Assembly: GCA_963695505.1 (NCBI GenBank)
Contig: CAVOGX010000014.1
Location: 806,001-870,000, forward strand
Length of the DNA: 64,000 nt
Origin: JACSRF01 sp963695505
GTDB lineage: Bacteria > Chloroflexota > Anaerolineae > Promineifilales > Promineifilaceae
Direction of reading: 5' to 3'
Both the position numbers and the translations under genes were made by a program. Below are positions 52,934 through 63,031 of the stretch, piece by piece (within the stretch, counting starts at the first letter, position 1; each line of letters opens with the position of its first letter). The notes beneath the pieces are model-generated. The model had not been told where the DNA came from, searched no databases, and saw nothing but the letters and a program-made list of their open reading frames with translations.

Positions 52934-54007
52934 TTATTCGGTGTACGGTCTTAATGATACTTGAATCTCGTCATTCTCCAGTTTTGTGGCGATTAATACA
53001 ATTTTATCGTCGGGCATAAAGGCGTCCTCCAACCATTCGTGAGCGCCGGGTCCCAGCATTAGGCGCGCCATGTCATTGGGCTGCATACGCCAGACGGAGC
53101 TTTTCTTATCGTACAGGCCTTCATAATACACCGTGACGGGGCGTGTTTCGGTGCGGGCATTTAGAGCAAAAAAGGGCCATTCTTTGGGCGTCATGTTGAT
53201 AAACCCGCGGCGAAGATGCAGGGGCTTGAGTTCCGCAATAAAGGTAAAAGTGTCCTCTGGCGCAACGGCCGTTTCCAGCACAGGCGTTTGCTTTGAGATT
53301 TGGGCAGCTGCTTTGCGGGCTGCAGTCCGGCGCGCCCCCTTCTTGCGTCCAACGCGCCCCGAGAAAAACAAAAGCACCGGCATCAACAGCTCCACCTGTT
53401 CTCGCATTACCTTGATAATGGCAGACCCCATGGCGGCGGCCTGCTCCGAATTCACCCGGCGGCTCAGGTAAAAAGAAATTAGCCATTTTTCCTGTCCAAT
53501 CAGGTAGGCAGCCTTGCTAAATACCTCTTGCGCAATTTCTGGACTAAACTGCGTCACCCCGTCTTTAAATAAATCTTGATAATGAGAAATCGCCCCTGAT
53601 TCTTCTTCGACCAGCATTTGCTGCACGCGCAACGACCATTCCGGTCCCAACTGCGTAACCAACCGGTGCGCATTCAGTAGATCTTTTTCAGCCGCCGAAA
53701 AGCCTTTAGCCAACACTTCCTTGGCTGCAATCGCCAGTTGAATCTCCAGACTCATGGGTCGTGTGTAAAAAGCAATATGGGCGTCAGTTTCGACGTCGCT
53801 GCTTGCTGCCAGATAGACTCCCTGATTCTCGCGACTTAGGCCAAAAGACGGCAGCTCACTTTGAACACTAGCAGGTAAGTGCGCATGCAAATTTGAGATG
53901 AATAATTCCAGTTGTTCATATGCAAATTTTTGCGCCGTATCTTCCCCAGCCCAACCAAAGGCAGTGAAGACCGGCATACCCAATCCGTTAAAAGCTGTAC
54001 TAGACAT
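52934..54007 (-). CDS. Protein of unknown function
   Basis: A 357-residue protein. I take the ATG at 54007 (MSSTAFNGLGMP), with AAAGG about nine bases upstream; a longer frame to 54157 has no ribosome site and odd composition. Residues 1-160 are mixed alpha/beta (FTAFGWAGEDTAQKFAYEQLELFISNLHAHL); about 150-240 are helical; the middle has a basic stretch (GRVGRKKGARRTAARKAAAQ) and a linker. The last 100 residues are beta-rich (FTFIAELKPLHLRRGFINMTPKEWPFFALN, PVTVYYEGLYD). I recognise no family or catalytic motif. It could bind nucleic acid through the basic part. It is monocistronic, with a terminator downstream. Confidence 0.55.
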   Translation of the reverse strand: MSSTAFNGLGMPVFTAFGWAGEDTAQKFAYEQLELFISNLHAHLPASVQSELPSFGLSRENQGVYLAASSDVETDAHIAFYTRPMSLEIQLAIAAKEVLAKGFSAAEKDLLNAHRLVTQLGPEWSLRVQQMLVEEESGAISHYQDLFKDGVTQFSPEIAQEVFSKAAYLIGQEKWLISFYLSRRVNSEQAAAMGSAIIKVMREQVELLMPVLLFFSGRVGRKKGARRTAARKAAAQISKQTPVLETAVAPEDTFTFIAELKPLHLRRGFINMTPKEWPFFALNARTETRPVTVYYEGLYDKKSSVWRMQPNDMARLMLGPGAHEWLEDAFMPDDKIVLIATKLENDEIQVSLRPYTE

Positions 54008-54213
54008 TGTGACAAACCTTTTTTTGGTGTTTGTAAACGGATACAAATTCACGTTTGATTTCGCTGCAATCGAAACCATTCCGACTCCCGTATCCGTTAA
54101 TTGTTCAAAAGCATAAAATGAAATTAAAAATGGGGATCGCTTTTGAGGGTCAACCAAAACTTCTATCTAGTATTGTAGAAAAACTTGGAAAGTATGCAAG
54201 TTTGTTACACCAG

Positions 54214-54255
54214 GAACGCCGGTAAACAAACTGGCAAGTCTGCTTACCGGCGTTC
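54214..54255. other. Perfect 12-bp hairpin near a gene end
   Basis: Arms GAACGCCGGTAA (54214-54225) and TTACCGGCGTTC (54244-54255) enclose an 18-base loop, eight bases after the stop codon of the minus-strand gene at 54263. No T run follows, so it may be a Rho-dependent or RNA-stabilising element rather than an intrinsic terminator. Confidence 0.45.
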
Positions 54256-54262
54256 AGGATTG

Positions 54263-55963
54263 CTACTTAATGCGGTACCCCTGATAATCGTTGTTAAACA
54301 ACCAAGCAACAACCGCCCCGATTTCAATGGTTTCTGGTAAATACGTTTTAAGGGTCACAGAAGATGTTCCTCGTGTATTCAGCATATGCTGCGTGCGGCG
54401 CATACGCTGAAAACGATCTTGCCAAAGCTTAAAGTTAGGCGCGCGCAAGTCAACCCACCCTTTTTGTGCCCAGGCATCTACGTCACCCTCCTGCACATCT
54501 ACCTCGTGGTAAATGCTTTCAGGGATATTCAGGCGGGGACCGCGAATAAGCGTGTGCCCGTCTGGGGCTAAAATAGGTACGCCAATGGAAACAATAAGCG
54601 TTCGCAGCAGTTCGTCGTGCATTAAAAAGTCATACAGGGTCTCGGAAATTTCGCTGGCTGGCGTTTGAATAACTTCGCGGAGCGTGCCGTATTTCAGCTT
54701 CAGCAGGTGCGCCTCGTACAACAGTTTGGAAAGCTCCGGCGGTCCTAATTGGCCTAAGGCCACGCTGTGGCTGTGGGTCTCCTGCTCCAGGCGGGCCAGC
54801 TTATCCAATGCTGTCTGGCGCAGCACACCGGCGCGGTAGCTGGGATCCATAATGCTCATGTCGATGCTGGAGATGATGTCATAGCCGGTGTTGCTGCCCT
54901 TTATTTCCAGCACGGCCTGTTGGGCGATTTCTTCCGGGGTCACAAACTCCATCTGGTCAATGTGGGTGATGGTCTCGAACTCGCCCCGCGCAAAGAAGCC
55001 ATTTTCCCCGGTGTCGACACCGGCCATTTGCAGCTTGTCAATTTTGGGGTATTGGGCTTCGTCACCGCGCAGGGTAAGACGGCCATTTAGTGGTACCTCC
55101 CGGCTCTCGTAGCGAAACTGGGGGCTGCCTCGTCGTCTGATAGTTTTATAGCTAACCCTGCGGTAGCCAATCATCGCTGCTGGCTTAATTTCCTTCACCA
55201 AAGGTCCACCCGGCGTGCGGGCCATGAGAAACATGAGGCCCGTGTGCGCAAACGCAACGGCCGTTTTGCTCATCAGCTTAGCGCTGGGCCGGTCTTCGCT
55301 GTGGGTGTAGGGAATGTTCAGACCCATCCCCCCCGTGCCCGTCGTGCCAATCTTCAGGTACAGGCGCGTTTCCACCTCACACATGGCGCGCTGCAGCACC
55401 TGCACGTGCCGAATCAACTGCGGAATTGCCTGCGAAATCAACAGCATGCTTACGTTTTGCTCAAAATCCCGCCCAAAATTGTCCAGAGCCAAAATATCTT
55501 CGTGATCCACAATACGGCTCAGCTCTTGCAAGATATCAAAGGTCTTCATGCTGGTGCTGTGTACGTCCTGGTAGCTGATGGCCGTGGCCGTGTTGATGCA
55601 GTCCACCACCACATCCGGCTTATGCTCCAAAATTAACTGCGCCAGCGCAGAACGCGCATACGCTTCATCCAAGTTGCCAAACAGATCCTGGTAAAGGGCA
55701 TCGCGGCGCAGGCGGCTCTGGGTAATGCGGCGGCGCTGTTCCTGGCTAAACTCGTCGCGCACAAACACATCACCCCAGGCCCCAACAAACGCAATGTGCG
55801 GAAATTCGCGGCGCACGTCGTGCAAGAATTCGCGCACCTCGCCGCGATACAGGCTGGCCACAACAATGCGCTCTGGCTCCAGCTTGCGGGCTATCTCACG
55901 CACCACCTGCACGCCCACCAGCCCCGCGCCCCCTAAAATGAGAAAACAGCGGTCAGAATTCAT
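54263..55963 (-). CDS. NAD(P)-binding Rossmann protein, epimerase-like
   Basis: A 566-residue protein. Residues 1-160 are a Rossmann fold, RCFLILGGAGLVGVQVVREIARKL (G-G-A-G-x-x-G) and KPDVVVDCINTATAISYQDVHSTSMKTFDIL (the 'NTATA' with VHS region replaces the usual SAA). Later parts, for example GTTGTGGMGLNIPYTHSEDRPSAKLMSKTAVAFAHTGLMFLMARTPGG, are conserved-looking but unknown; residues about 400-500 are helical. It is more than twice the length of simple SDR-type epimerases. The lack of a clear YxxxK motif argues against ordinary epimerase chemistry. It starts 14 bases after the thiolase gene, so a function in acyl-CoA or polyketide-like metabolism is conceivable. Confidence 0.65.
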   Translation of the reverse strand: MNSDRCFLILGGAGLVGVQVVREIARKLEPERIVVASLYRGEVREFLHDVRREFPHIAFVGAWGDVFVRDEFSQEQRRRITQSRLRRDALYQDLFGNLDEAYARSALAQLILEHKPDVVVDCINTATAISYQDVHSTSMKTFDILQELSRIVDHEDILALDNFGRDFEQNVSMLLISQAIPQLIRHVQVLQRAMCEVETRLYLKIGTTGTGGMGLNIPYTHSEDRPSAKLMSKTAVAFAHTGLMFLMARTPGGPLVKEIKPAAMIGYRRVSYKTIRRRGSPQFRYESREVPLNGRLTLRGDEAQYPKIDKLQMAGVDTGENGFFARGEFETITHIDQMEFVTPEEIAQQAVLEIKGSNTGYDIISSIDMSIMDPSYRAGVLRQTALDKLARLEQETHSHSVALGQLGPPELSKLLYEAHLLKLKYGTLREVIQTPASEISETLYDFLMHDELLRTLIVSIGVPILAPDGHTLIRGPRLNIPESIYHEVDVQEGDVDAWAQKGWVDLRAPNFKLWQDRFQRMRRTQHMLNTRGTSSVTLKTYLPETIEIGAVVAWLFNNDYQGYRIK

Positions 55964-55977
55964 GGGGGAAACCTCCT

Positions 55978-57207
55978 CTACGCTTCCAATTCAATGGCCA
56001 TGGCCACCGCTTCGCCGCCACCCAGACAGAGGGAGGCCAGGCCGCGTCGCAAACCACGCTGCTGTAAAGCGTAAATCAACGTGACTAAAACGCGCGCGCC
56101 GCTGGCGCCAATGGGATGCCCTAAAGCAATGGCCCCACCATTCACGTTGACCTTATCCCAATTCCAGTTGTGCCCTTCTCGGGCAAGCCGCACGCCGTTA
56201 GCCAGGGCCTGCGCAGCAAAAGCTTCGTTAAGCTCAATTAAATCAACGTCGTCCAGGGTCCAACCAATCCGCTGCAATAGTTTGGGCATAGCCCGCGCCG
56301 GGGCGTCAAAGAGCCAGATAGGTTCCACAGCCGCCAGGGTGTAGCCGACAATGCGCGCCAGCGGTTTCAAGCCCTGCCGGTCCGCCTCGGCGCGGCTGGT
56401 AACGACAAGGGCTGCCGCACCATCATTTAGACCAGGGGCATTACCGGCGGTGACCAAACCCTCTTTTGCAAAGGCCGGGGGCAGCTTGGCCAATTGGGCC
56501 ATGTTGGTGCCCAGTTCGTAGCCGCCGTTGCTGAAAGTGGCGCGAATAGGTTCGTCCAGGGTGACAGTGACGCTGCTCTTGCGGCTTATGATTTCGATGG
56601 GTACGATTTCGTCTGCGAAACGGCCGTTTGCCGTTGCCGCCGCCGCTTTTTCATGACTGCCCAGGGCAAATTCATCCATTTCCTCTCGCGAAACCTCAAA
56701 CTGCTTGGCGATGAACTCGGCCGAATTGCCCATAGGCCACTGCTGGAAGGCGCACCACAGGCCATCATGCAGCACCGCATCCTTCATTTCCACATTGCCA
56801 TAGCGCAGCCCTTGCCGCGCCCCGGGCACAAAGTAAGGGGCGTGAGACATACTCTCCATACCGCCCGCTACAAAAACGTCTGCTTCTCCAGCAATAATAG
56901 CATTGGCGGCCATCATCACCGTTTTCAGGCCAGAGCCGCACACTTTGTTCACGGCCGCCGCGCCCACGGTGTTGGGTAGTCCGGCGCCTAACGCTGCCTG
57001 CCGCGCCGGGGCCTGCCCGGCGCCTGCCTGCACCACCTGGCCCAGCAACACTTCATACACGCTGTTGGGGTCGATTCCAGCCCGGGAAACGGCCGCTTCC
57101 ACCGCAATCGCGCCCAGCTCCGGGGCCGTTTTACTGACCAGCGCCCCCGACATTTTTCCCGTAGGGGTGCGGGCTGCGCCTAATATGACCACATCTTTTG
57201 CATTCAT
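55978..57207 (-). CDS. Acetyl-CoA acetyltransferase (thiolase)
   Basis: A 409-residue thiolase starting at ATG 57207 (MNAKDVVILGAARTPTGK). The active-site Cys is in AAVNKVCGSGLKTVMMAANAI at about residue 89; GGMESMSHAPYF, GNAPGLNDGAAALVV, NEAFAAQALA, GGAIALGHPIGASGARVLVTL (active His) and CLGGGEAVAMAIE (second active Cys) follow. It condenses two acetyl-CoA or splits acetoacetyl-CoA. It is upstream of the NAD(P)-binding gene, 14 bases apart, and probably in the same transcript. A role in polyhydroxyalkanoate or fatty-acid turnover would fit the glyoxylate bypass elsewhere in the window, but that is not proven. An octamer encodes NGRF. Confidence 0.95.
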   Translation of the reverse strand: MNAKDVVILGAARTPTGKMSGALVSKTAPELGAIAVEAAVSRAGIDPNSVYEVLLGQVVQAGAGQAPARQAALGAGLPNTVGAAAVNKVCGSGLKTVMMAANAIIAGEADVFVAGGMESMSHAPYFVPGARQGLRYGNVEMKDAVLHDGLWCAFQQWPMGNSAEFIAKQFEVSREEMDEFALGSHEKAAAATANGRFADEIVPIEIISRKSSVTVTLDEPIRATFSNGGYELGTNMAQLAKLPPAFAKEGLVTAGNAPGLNDGAAALVVTSRAEADRQGLKPLARIVGYTLAAVEPIWLFDAPARAMPKLLQRIGWTLDDVDLIELNEAFAAQALANGVRLAREGHNWNWDKVNVNGGAIALGHPIGASGARVLVTLIYALQQRGLRRGLASLCLGGGEAVAMAIELEA

Positions 57208-57474
57208 CTGTCGCTCCTTTTTCAGAGGGGTTATTTTGTGGGTTCCCTGTACATTGTCGCCAAAAGCCGCATCTAGCACAAGTGACAAAACTCACCAAAC
57301 ATGCAGTCTATAAGCAGCAAGAAACAGGGCCATCAATGATGAAATTTGGGAAAGTCACTTTCTGGAAAAACTGATTGATGCGCTGGTTCAGACCATATCC
57401 TACCTGTCGGTTTTGTCAGGAAAATAGAAGTAAGAAGGTTAGCGGGCGATATTCCTTAAATATTTTGTGCAAAG

Positions 57475-57504
57475 TTGACAAATAATCGCGGTCAGATTTA
57501 TAAT
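57475..57504 (+). promoter_or_regulatory. Strong sigma-70-type promoter of the sugar operon
   Basis: TTGACA at 57475-57480 and TATAAT at 57499-57504, both perfect consensus, are 18 bases apart. The spacing is slightly long. The ROK regulator gene starts about 35-65 bases downstream, so this promoter reads into the sugar-use genes. Confidence 0.75.
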
Positions 57505-57570
57505 TTGTTCACATTATTTTTTCATCTTGATTAAATAATGGGTTTTTTTATGCAGGTGCACGCCCATTCG

Positions 57571-58839
57571 ATGAAAAAGAGTCCATCACCTTTTGCCGGC
57601 AGCAATATTTTAGGTGTAAAAAAACACAACCTACGTGCAATCTTGCTCACTTTTTTGCACACAGGTTCTATTTCTCGTGTGCAGCTCGCCGAAAGCACCA
57701 ACCTCTCCAACACTACTATCACAAATCTAACCGCGGAACTGATTGAAAAAGGCATCGTTGTGGAAATTGGGGCGCCGATGACGGCGAATGCCAGAAGACC
57801 CCGGCGCGGCGTCGGGCGGCCCCGGACAATGCTGCAGCTCGTGCCTAATGCCCGGTTTGTCGTGGGAGTGCATATTGGCATTGGGATGTTTCGAGTAGCG
57901 GTAACCAATTTACACGCCGAGATTCTGCACAACACCCTGCGCAATTTTCCAGTAGATCAGCCGGCTTATGAAGTGCTGGAAGATATTGCCCAAGCCGTTC
58001 AAGAAACAATTGCGGATTCCGGCGTGGATCCTTTCTTGATCTTGGGCGCTGGCGTGGGAGCGTCCGGCCTGGTGAATCATGAAACTGGTGCAAATCTACG
58101 CGCTGCCAGCCTGGGATGGCATGATGTCGCCATTCGTGATTTCTTGGAAGAACAAATTAGCTTACCTGTTTGTGTAGACAATAATGTGCGCACAATGGCC
58201 CTTGGCGAGGCCTATTTTGGTTTGGGGCGGGGTGTAGATGTGCTGGCGTTTCTGTACGGCCGTATCGGCGTTGGCGCCGGTATTGTCGTTAATGGTCAGG
58301 TCTTCCGCGGCAGCGGCGCCGGGGCTGGAGAAATTGGGCACACTATTATGCTGCCGCACAATGGGGAACTGTGCCGCTGCGGACAATATGGCTGTTTGGA
58401 AACGCTGGTGTCGGAACCGGTTTTGCTGCGTGAAGCCCAAAAATTAGCAGACCAAACCCCTACCAGCCTCCTGGCCAGATATTTGAGCAACCCTGACTAT
58501 ACCCCCATTGAAGCCGTTTTTGCGGTTGGGCGGGAAGGAGACCAGCCAACGCTGGCTATGGTTGAGACCCAAACGCACTATTTAGGCATTGCCCTGGCAA
58601 ACCTGGTGAATATTCTCAACCCAGAGCTAATTATCTTGGGCGGCATGTTTGCTCAGGGCAGCGATCTGATATTGCCACAGGCGGAAGCTACTATGCGCCG
58701 CTTGGCTTTTGCCGGACTTGGCGAAAAAGTCCGGGTAATGCCCACAGGGTTTGGTTGGCGCGCGGGGGTAGTTGGTGCAGCGTCGCTGGCTCTAAAAGTA
58801 TTTTTTTACGAGGCCACACGGGAACCAGTTGTTCTCTAA
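57571..58839 (+). CDS. ROK-family transcriptional regulator
   Basis: A 422-residue ROK protein (starting at MKKSPS, ATG 57571; in-frame ATGs also lie at 57538 and 57550). Residues about 15-75 are the N-terminal winged helix (HNLRAILLTFLHTGSISRVQLAESTNLSNTTITNLTAELIEKGIV). The sugar-kinase-like domain follows: FVVGVHIGIGMFRVAV, GVGASGLVNHETG, CVDNNVRTMALGEAYFG (D-N-D/N region), then GEIGHTIM and the zinc motif CRCGQYGCLE. This is a sensor of sugars that represses the genes nearby. The next gene is a sugar isomerase-like gene and then ABC transporter genes, so it should control the operon in response to its substrate. Confidence 0.93.
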   Translation: MKKSPSPFAGSNILGVKKHNLRAILLTFLHTGSISRVQLAESTNLSNTTITNLTAELIEKGIVVEIGAPMTANARRPRRGVGRPRTMLQLVPNARFVVGVHIGIGMFRVAVTNLHAEILHNTLRNFPVDQPAYEVLEDIAQAVQETIADSGVDPFLILGAGVGASGLVNHETGANLRAASLGWHDVAIRDFLEEQISLPVCVDNNVRTMALGEAYFGLGRGVDVLAFLYGRIGVGAGIVVNGQVFRGSGAGAGEIGHTIMLPHNGELCRCGQYGCLETLVSEPVLLREAQKLADQTPTSLLARYLSNPDYTPIEAVFAVGREGDQPTLAMVETQTHYLGIALANLVNILNPELIILGGMFAQGSDLILPQAEATMRRLAFAGLGEKVRVMPTGFGWRAGVVGAASLALKVFFYEATREPVVL

Positions 58840-58917
58840 GCGAAAATTGGCAAGCATTCCCAAACCCGTCAAAACTGGATGGGCCCATAAATATTCGCTA
58901 TTGTGAAGGAATCAGTA

Positions 58918-60257
58918 TGCAAGAATTACATATCTCTTTTGTGCCGCTGGCGCGCCCAACATTTGACATTCCTCTAGCCGAACAGATGACGGCATTGGTA
59001 CGGCGCTCGCTGTTACAAACGGGGCATATTGTGACCGGTCCTGATGGACTGGTGATGGATTTGCCTGCGGCCAAAGCGGCTGCTGAAGGAATAACGGCCG
59101 TTTCCCCCGACCTCCTCCTGGTCTTGCAAGCCACTTTCGCCGACAGCACCATGATTACCGCTCTGGCCGAAGCCACCGATGCCCCGCTGCTGCTGTGGGC
59201 TGTGCCGGAAACGCCCAGCGGCGGGCGGCTGCGGCTTAATTCGCTGTGCGGCATCAACCTGGGCGGGCATGCTCTGAATCTGCGCGGACGCAAATATGCC
59301 TACGCCTACGCGCCGCCGGACGATACGGCCGTTCTGGAAAAAATTCGCGCCCTCGCCCTGGCCGGACGCGCCCGGCGCGTGCTGCAATCCGCCCACATTG
59401 GCCTTGTTGGTGAACATCCGGCAGGTATGGACACCTGTCGCCTGGATGCCGCAAAATTAGAAGAGATATTTGGGGTTTCTGTCACCCAATTTGCACTGGA
59501 AGAACTCTTTAACAAGATGGACACCGTACCGGCAGAAGCAGTTGCTGAGGTGCGCCAACAGATTGACGCTGTCCTGCCAAATGCTGCCAGCCTTGAGCAG
59601 CGCTCTCTAAACGGTACGCTCAGCGCCTTCGCCGTGCTCAGCCAGATGGCAAACGAGCAAAGCATTGATGGTTACGCCATTCGCTGCTGGCCGGAGATTT
59701 TCGAACAGAAAGGGTGTGCCGCTTGTGGCGCCATGTCGCTGCTCAACGATGCGGCCGTTCCCTCAAGCTGTGAAGCGGACGTCAACGGCACGGTGACGCA
59801 GTTCATTCTGCAAGCGGTCAGCGGCGGCCCTACCTTTGATTGCGATGTTGTCTCGGTGGATGGCGAGCAGGATCAGGTGGTGATCTGGCACTGCGGCAAA
59901 GCGCCGCTGTCGATGGCTGATCCGGCGGTGCAGCCAGAAGGCGGCATACACTCCAACCGTAAGGTGCCGCTGGTGATGGAGTTCCCCCTCAAGCCGGGCC
60001 GGATTACGGCAGCGCAGGTGAGTCAGGCAAACGGCCGTTTTACCCTGGTTGTGGGCGGTGGCCAGATGCTGTCCGCACCAAAAAGCTTTACCGGCACATC
60101 CGGTGTGGTGCGTTTTGACCGCCCGGCAAGCGACGTATTAGACACCATTCTCAGCGAAGGATTGGAACACCATCTGGCCATTACCTATGGTGATTACGTG
60201 CCCGCCTTAGTGGCGCTGGCAAATTTACTGGATTTACCCGTTTTGCAATTGTCTTAA
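58918..60257 (+). CDS. L-fucose/L-arabinose isomerase-like protein
   Basis: A 446-residue protein, start ATG 58918 (MQELHISFVPLARPTFDIPL) with GAAGGA upstream; a longer frame from 58755 overlaps the ROK gene end and is not used. The layout matches the FucI/AraA superfamily: three domains, with metal-site acids in a later region (YAIRCWPEIFEQKGCAACGAMSLLNDAAVPSSCEADVNGTV, where the E-x-D pattern fits). The C-terminal part, QVVIWHCGKAPLSMADPAV and HHLAITYGDYVPALVALANLLDLPVL, is that of fucose isomerase-like proteins. It isomerises a sugar or sulfosugar aldose to ketose; the substrate is unknown. It lies in an operon with a ROK regulator and an ABC importer. Confidence 0.9.
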
Positions 60258-60340
60258 GGAAAGGAGGTGTTAGATATTCACCCATTACCAAAAACAAATT
60301 CCCACATTTTGAAATTAAACCCTTATCTAGGAGGATAAAG

Positions 60341-62945
60341 ATGAAAAGAGAAAATTGGAAATTGATCTTTGTGTTTCTATTGCTGTTAGGATTGATCTTA
60401 GCTGCCTGTGGTGGCAATGACACCACCGAATCCGCACCGGCCGAAGAAGCCGGCACCAACGCAGCCGTTGAAGAACCAGTTGCCGAAGAACCGGCCGCAG
60501 AAGAGCCTGTGGCGGAGGAGCCTGCCACTGCGGGTGATATGTGCCGAAATTCGCTTTGCTGTACTACGCCGACGGCAACGAAGCCGAGGTGATGCAGGGT
60601 CTTGGTTGACCAATTCATGGCCGAAAACCCGGACGTCACCGTGATTCTGGACGTGGTGCCGTACGCCACCATCGACGAGCAGCTGCCGGTGCAGGTGGAG
60701 ACGGGCGAAGGGCCTGACCTGGCGCGCATCACCAACTTTGGGGCGTACCAGGGTAAGCTGCTGGATTTGCGTGACTACTTCGCCGATGCCGACTACTACG
60801 AAGCCAACTTCCCGGCGCCGATTCTGGAAGCGTTAGGGTATGGTGGTTATCCCGGATGGCCTGACCGTCACCGGTCCTTACGTCAACAAGACCTTGTTTG
60901 ACCAGGCAGGCATCGAGGTGCCCGGCGAAGGCACCACCTGGGAAGAGTGGACCGAACTGACCAAGCAGGTAGCCGAAGCCACTGGCGTGCAGTACGCCAT
61001 TTCCGTGGACCGCACGGGTCACCGCTTTGCCGGTCCGGCCATGAGCATGGGCGCCACCCTCATCGACGCCGACGGCAACTTCACCGTTGACACGCCGGGA
61101 TTCCGCGCCTATGCTGAACTGCTGAACAGCTGGCACGACGACGGCATCACCCCCTCCGAGGTGTGGCTGGTTGGCGACAGCCTCAACAGCTGCATCGACC
61201 CCTTCAAGTCGGGTGAGCTGGTGATGTGCATGTCCGGCTCGTGGCAGATCAACGGGCTGGCCGCTGACGTAGGCGACGCCTTTGACTGGGTGGTCGTGCC
61301 CAACCCAACGGGTGACGGCGGCAGTACCGGAGTGGCCGGTGGTGTCAGCCGTGGTTGCCTTTGCCGACACTGAGTATCCGGAAGCCGCGGCGGCTTTGAT
61401 GGAGTTCCTGATCCAGGCCGAAAATTACGGCGCTTTCTCCGCCGGTACGCTGATTCTGCCGGCGCAAACTGAAGTTGCCTCCAGCGGTGTGGACTTCCAA
61501 TCGGACAACGCCTCTGTGTTGGCGGCGCTGGACCAGTTCACGGCCGAAATTCCCAAGCTGCAAGACCAGGCCGTGGGACTGAATGTCCATCCCTTTGCCT
61601 TTGCCTACTACCGCAACAGCGCCAACCGCATTGCCCAGTACCTCACGGGCGAATTGACGCTGGATGATGCCCTGACCCGGTTGCAGCAGGACATTGATGA
61701 TGCCATTGCCGAAGCGATGGGAACGGCCGTTGCCGAAGAACCCGAAATGGCTGATGTAACAGGCGAAATCCGTTTCACTGTACTATGCCGACGGCAACGA
61801 AGCCGAGGTGATGCAGGGTCTTGTTGACCAATTCATGGCCGAAAATCCCGGACGTCACCGTGATTCTGGACGTGGTGCCGTACGCCACCATCGACGAGCA
61901 GCTGCCGGTGCAGGTGGAGACGGGCGAAGGGCCTGACCTGGCGCGCATCACCAACTTTGGGGCGTACCAGGGTAAGTTGCTGGATTTGCGTGATTACTTC
62001 GCCGATGCCGACTACTACGAAGCCAACTTCCCGGCACCGATTCTGGAAGCGTTAGGGGTATGGTGGTTATCCCGGATGGCCTGACCGTCACCGGTCCTTA
62101 CGTGAACAAGACCTTGTTTGACCAGGCAGGCATCGAGGTGCCCGGCGAAGGCACCACCTGGGAAGAGTGGACCGAACTGACCAAGCAGGTAGCCGAAGCC
62201 ACTGGCGTGCAGTACGCCATTTCCGTGGACCGCACCGGGCACCGCTTTGCCGGTCCGGCCATGAGCATGGGCGCCACCCTCATCGACGCCGACGGCAACT
62301 TCACCGTTGACACGCCGGGATTCCGCGCCTATGCTGAACTGCTCAACAGCTGGCACGACGACGGCATCACCCCCTCCGAGGTGTGGCTGGTTGGCGACAG
62401 CCTCAACAGCTGCATCGACCTCTTCAAGTCGGGTGAGCTGGTGATGTGCATGTCCGGCTCGTGGCAGATCAACGGGCTGGCCGCTGACGTAGGCGACGCC
62501 TTTGACTGGGTGGTCGTGCCCAACCCGACGGGTGACGGCGGCAGTACCGGAGTGGCCGGTGGTGTCAGCCGTGGTCGCCTTTGCCGACACTGAGTATCCT
62601 GAAGCGGTGGCTGCTTTGATGGAATTCCTGATCCAGGCCGAAAATTACGGCGCTTTCTCCGCCGGCACGCTGATTCTGCCGGCGCAAACTGAAGTCGCCT
62701 CCAGCGGTGTGGACTTCCAATCGGACAACGCCTCTGTGTTGGCGGCGCTGGACCAGTTCACGGCCGAAATTCCCAAGCTGCAAGACCAGGCCGTGGGACT
62801 CAATGTCCATCCCTTTGCCTTTGCCTACTACCGCAACAGCGCCAACCGCATTGCCCAGTACCTCACCGGCGAATTGACGCTGGATGATGCTTTAGAACGG
62901 CTGCAGCAAGATATCGATGACGCCATAGCTGAAGCTAGTTCGTAG
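60341..62945 (+). CDS. Fused double sugar-binding lipoprotein, ten +1 frameshifts
   Basis: A lipoprotein of about 865 residues. The signal peptide ends LILAACGG, Cys at 23. An acidic Pro/Glu/Ala linker follows (repeated EEP units), then two complete CUT1-type substrate-binding domains in tandem: about 60541-61720 and 61760-62940. They are about 96% identical in DNA, and most differences are silent. No stop, promoter or start codon separates them, only a 17-residue linker (AVAEEPEMADVTGEIRF). Frames break at about ten single extra bases; three places are shared by both halves (near 60561/61778, 60850/62070 and 61345/62565). It precedes an ABC permease. It binds a sugar for import. Confidence 0.85.
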
Positions 62946-63031
62946 TTCAAGCTTGGCAGCTCGTTAGCAAATCAGCCGGTCAGCATTTTGGTTGGCCGGC
63001 TGGCTTGCTCTCTTGAGGAGGGTGCAGGTTT

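Noticed and set aside
60729..62590. Two similar minus-strand frames of about 200 residues over the binding protein
   Set aside because: They are duplicates only because the plus-strand domains are duplicated, and have no motif or ribosome site.
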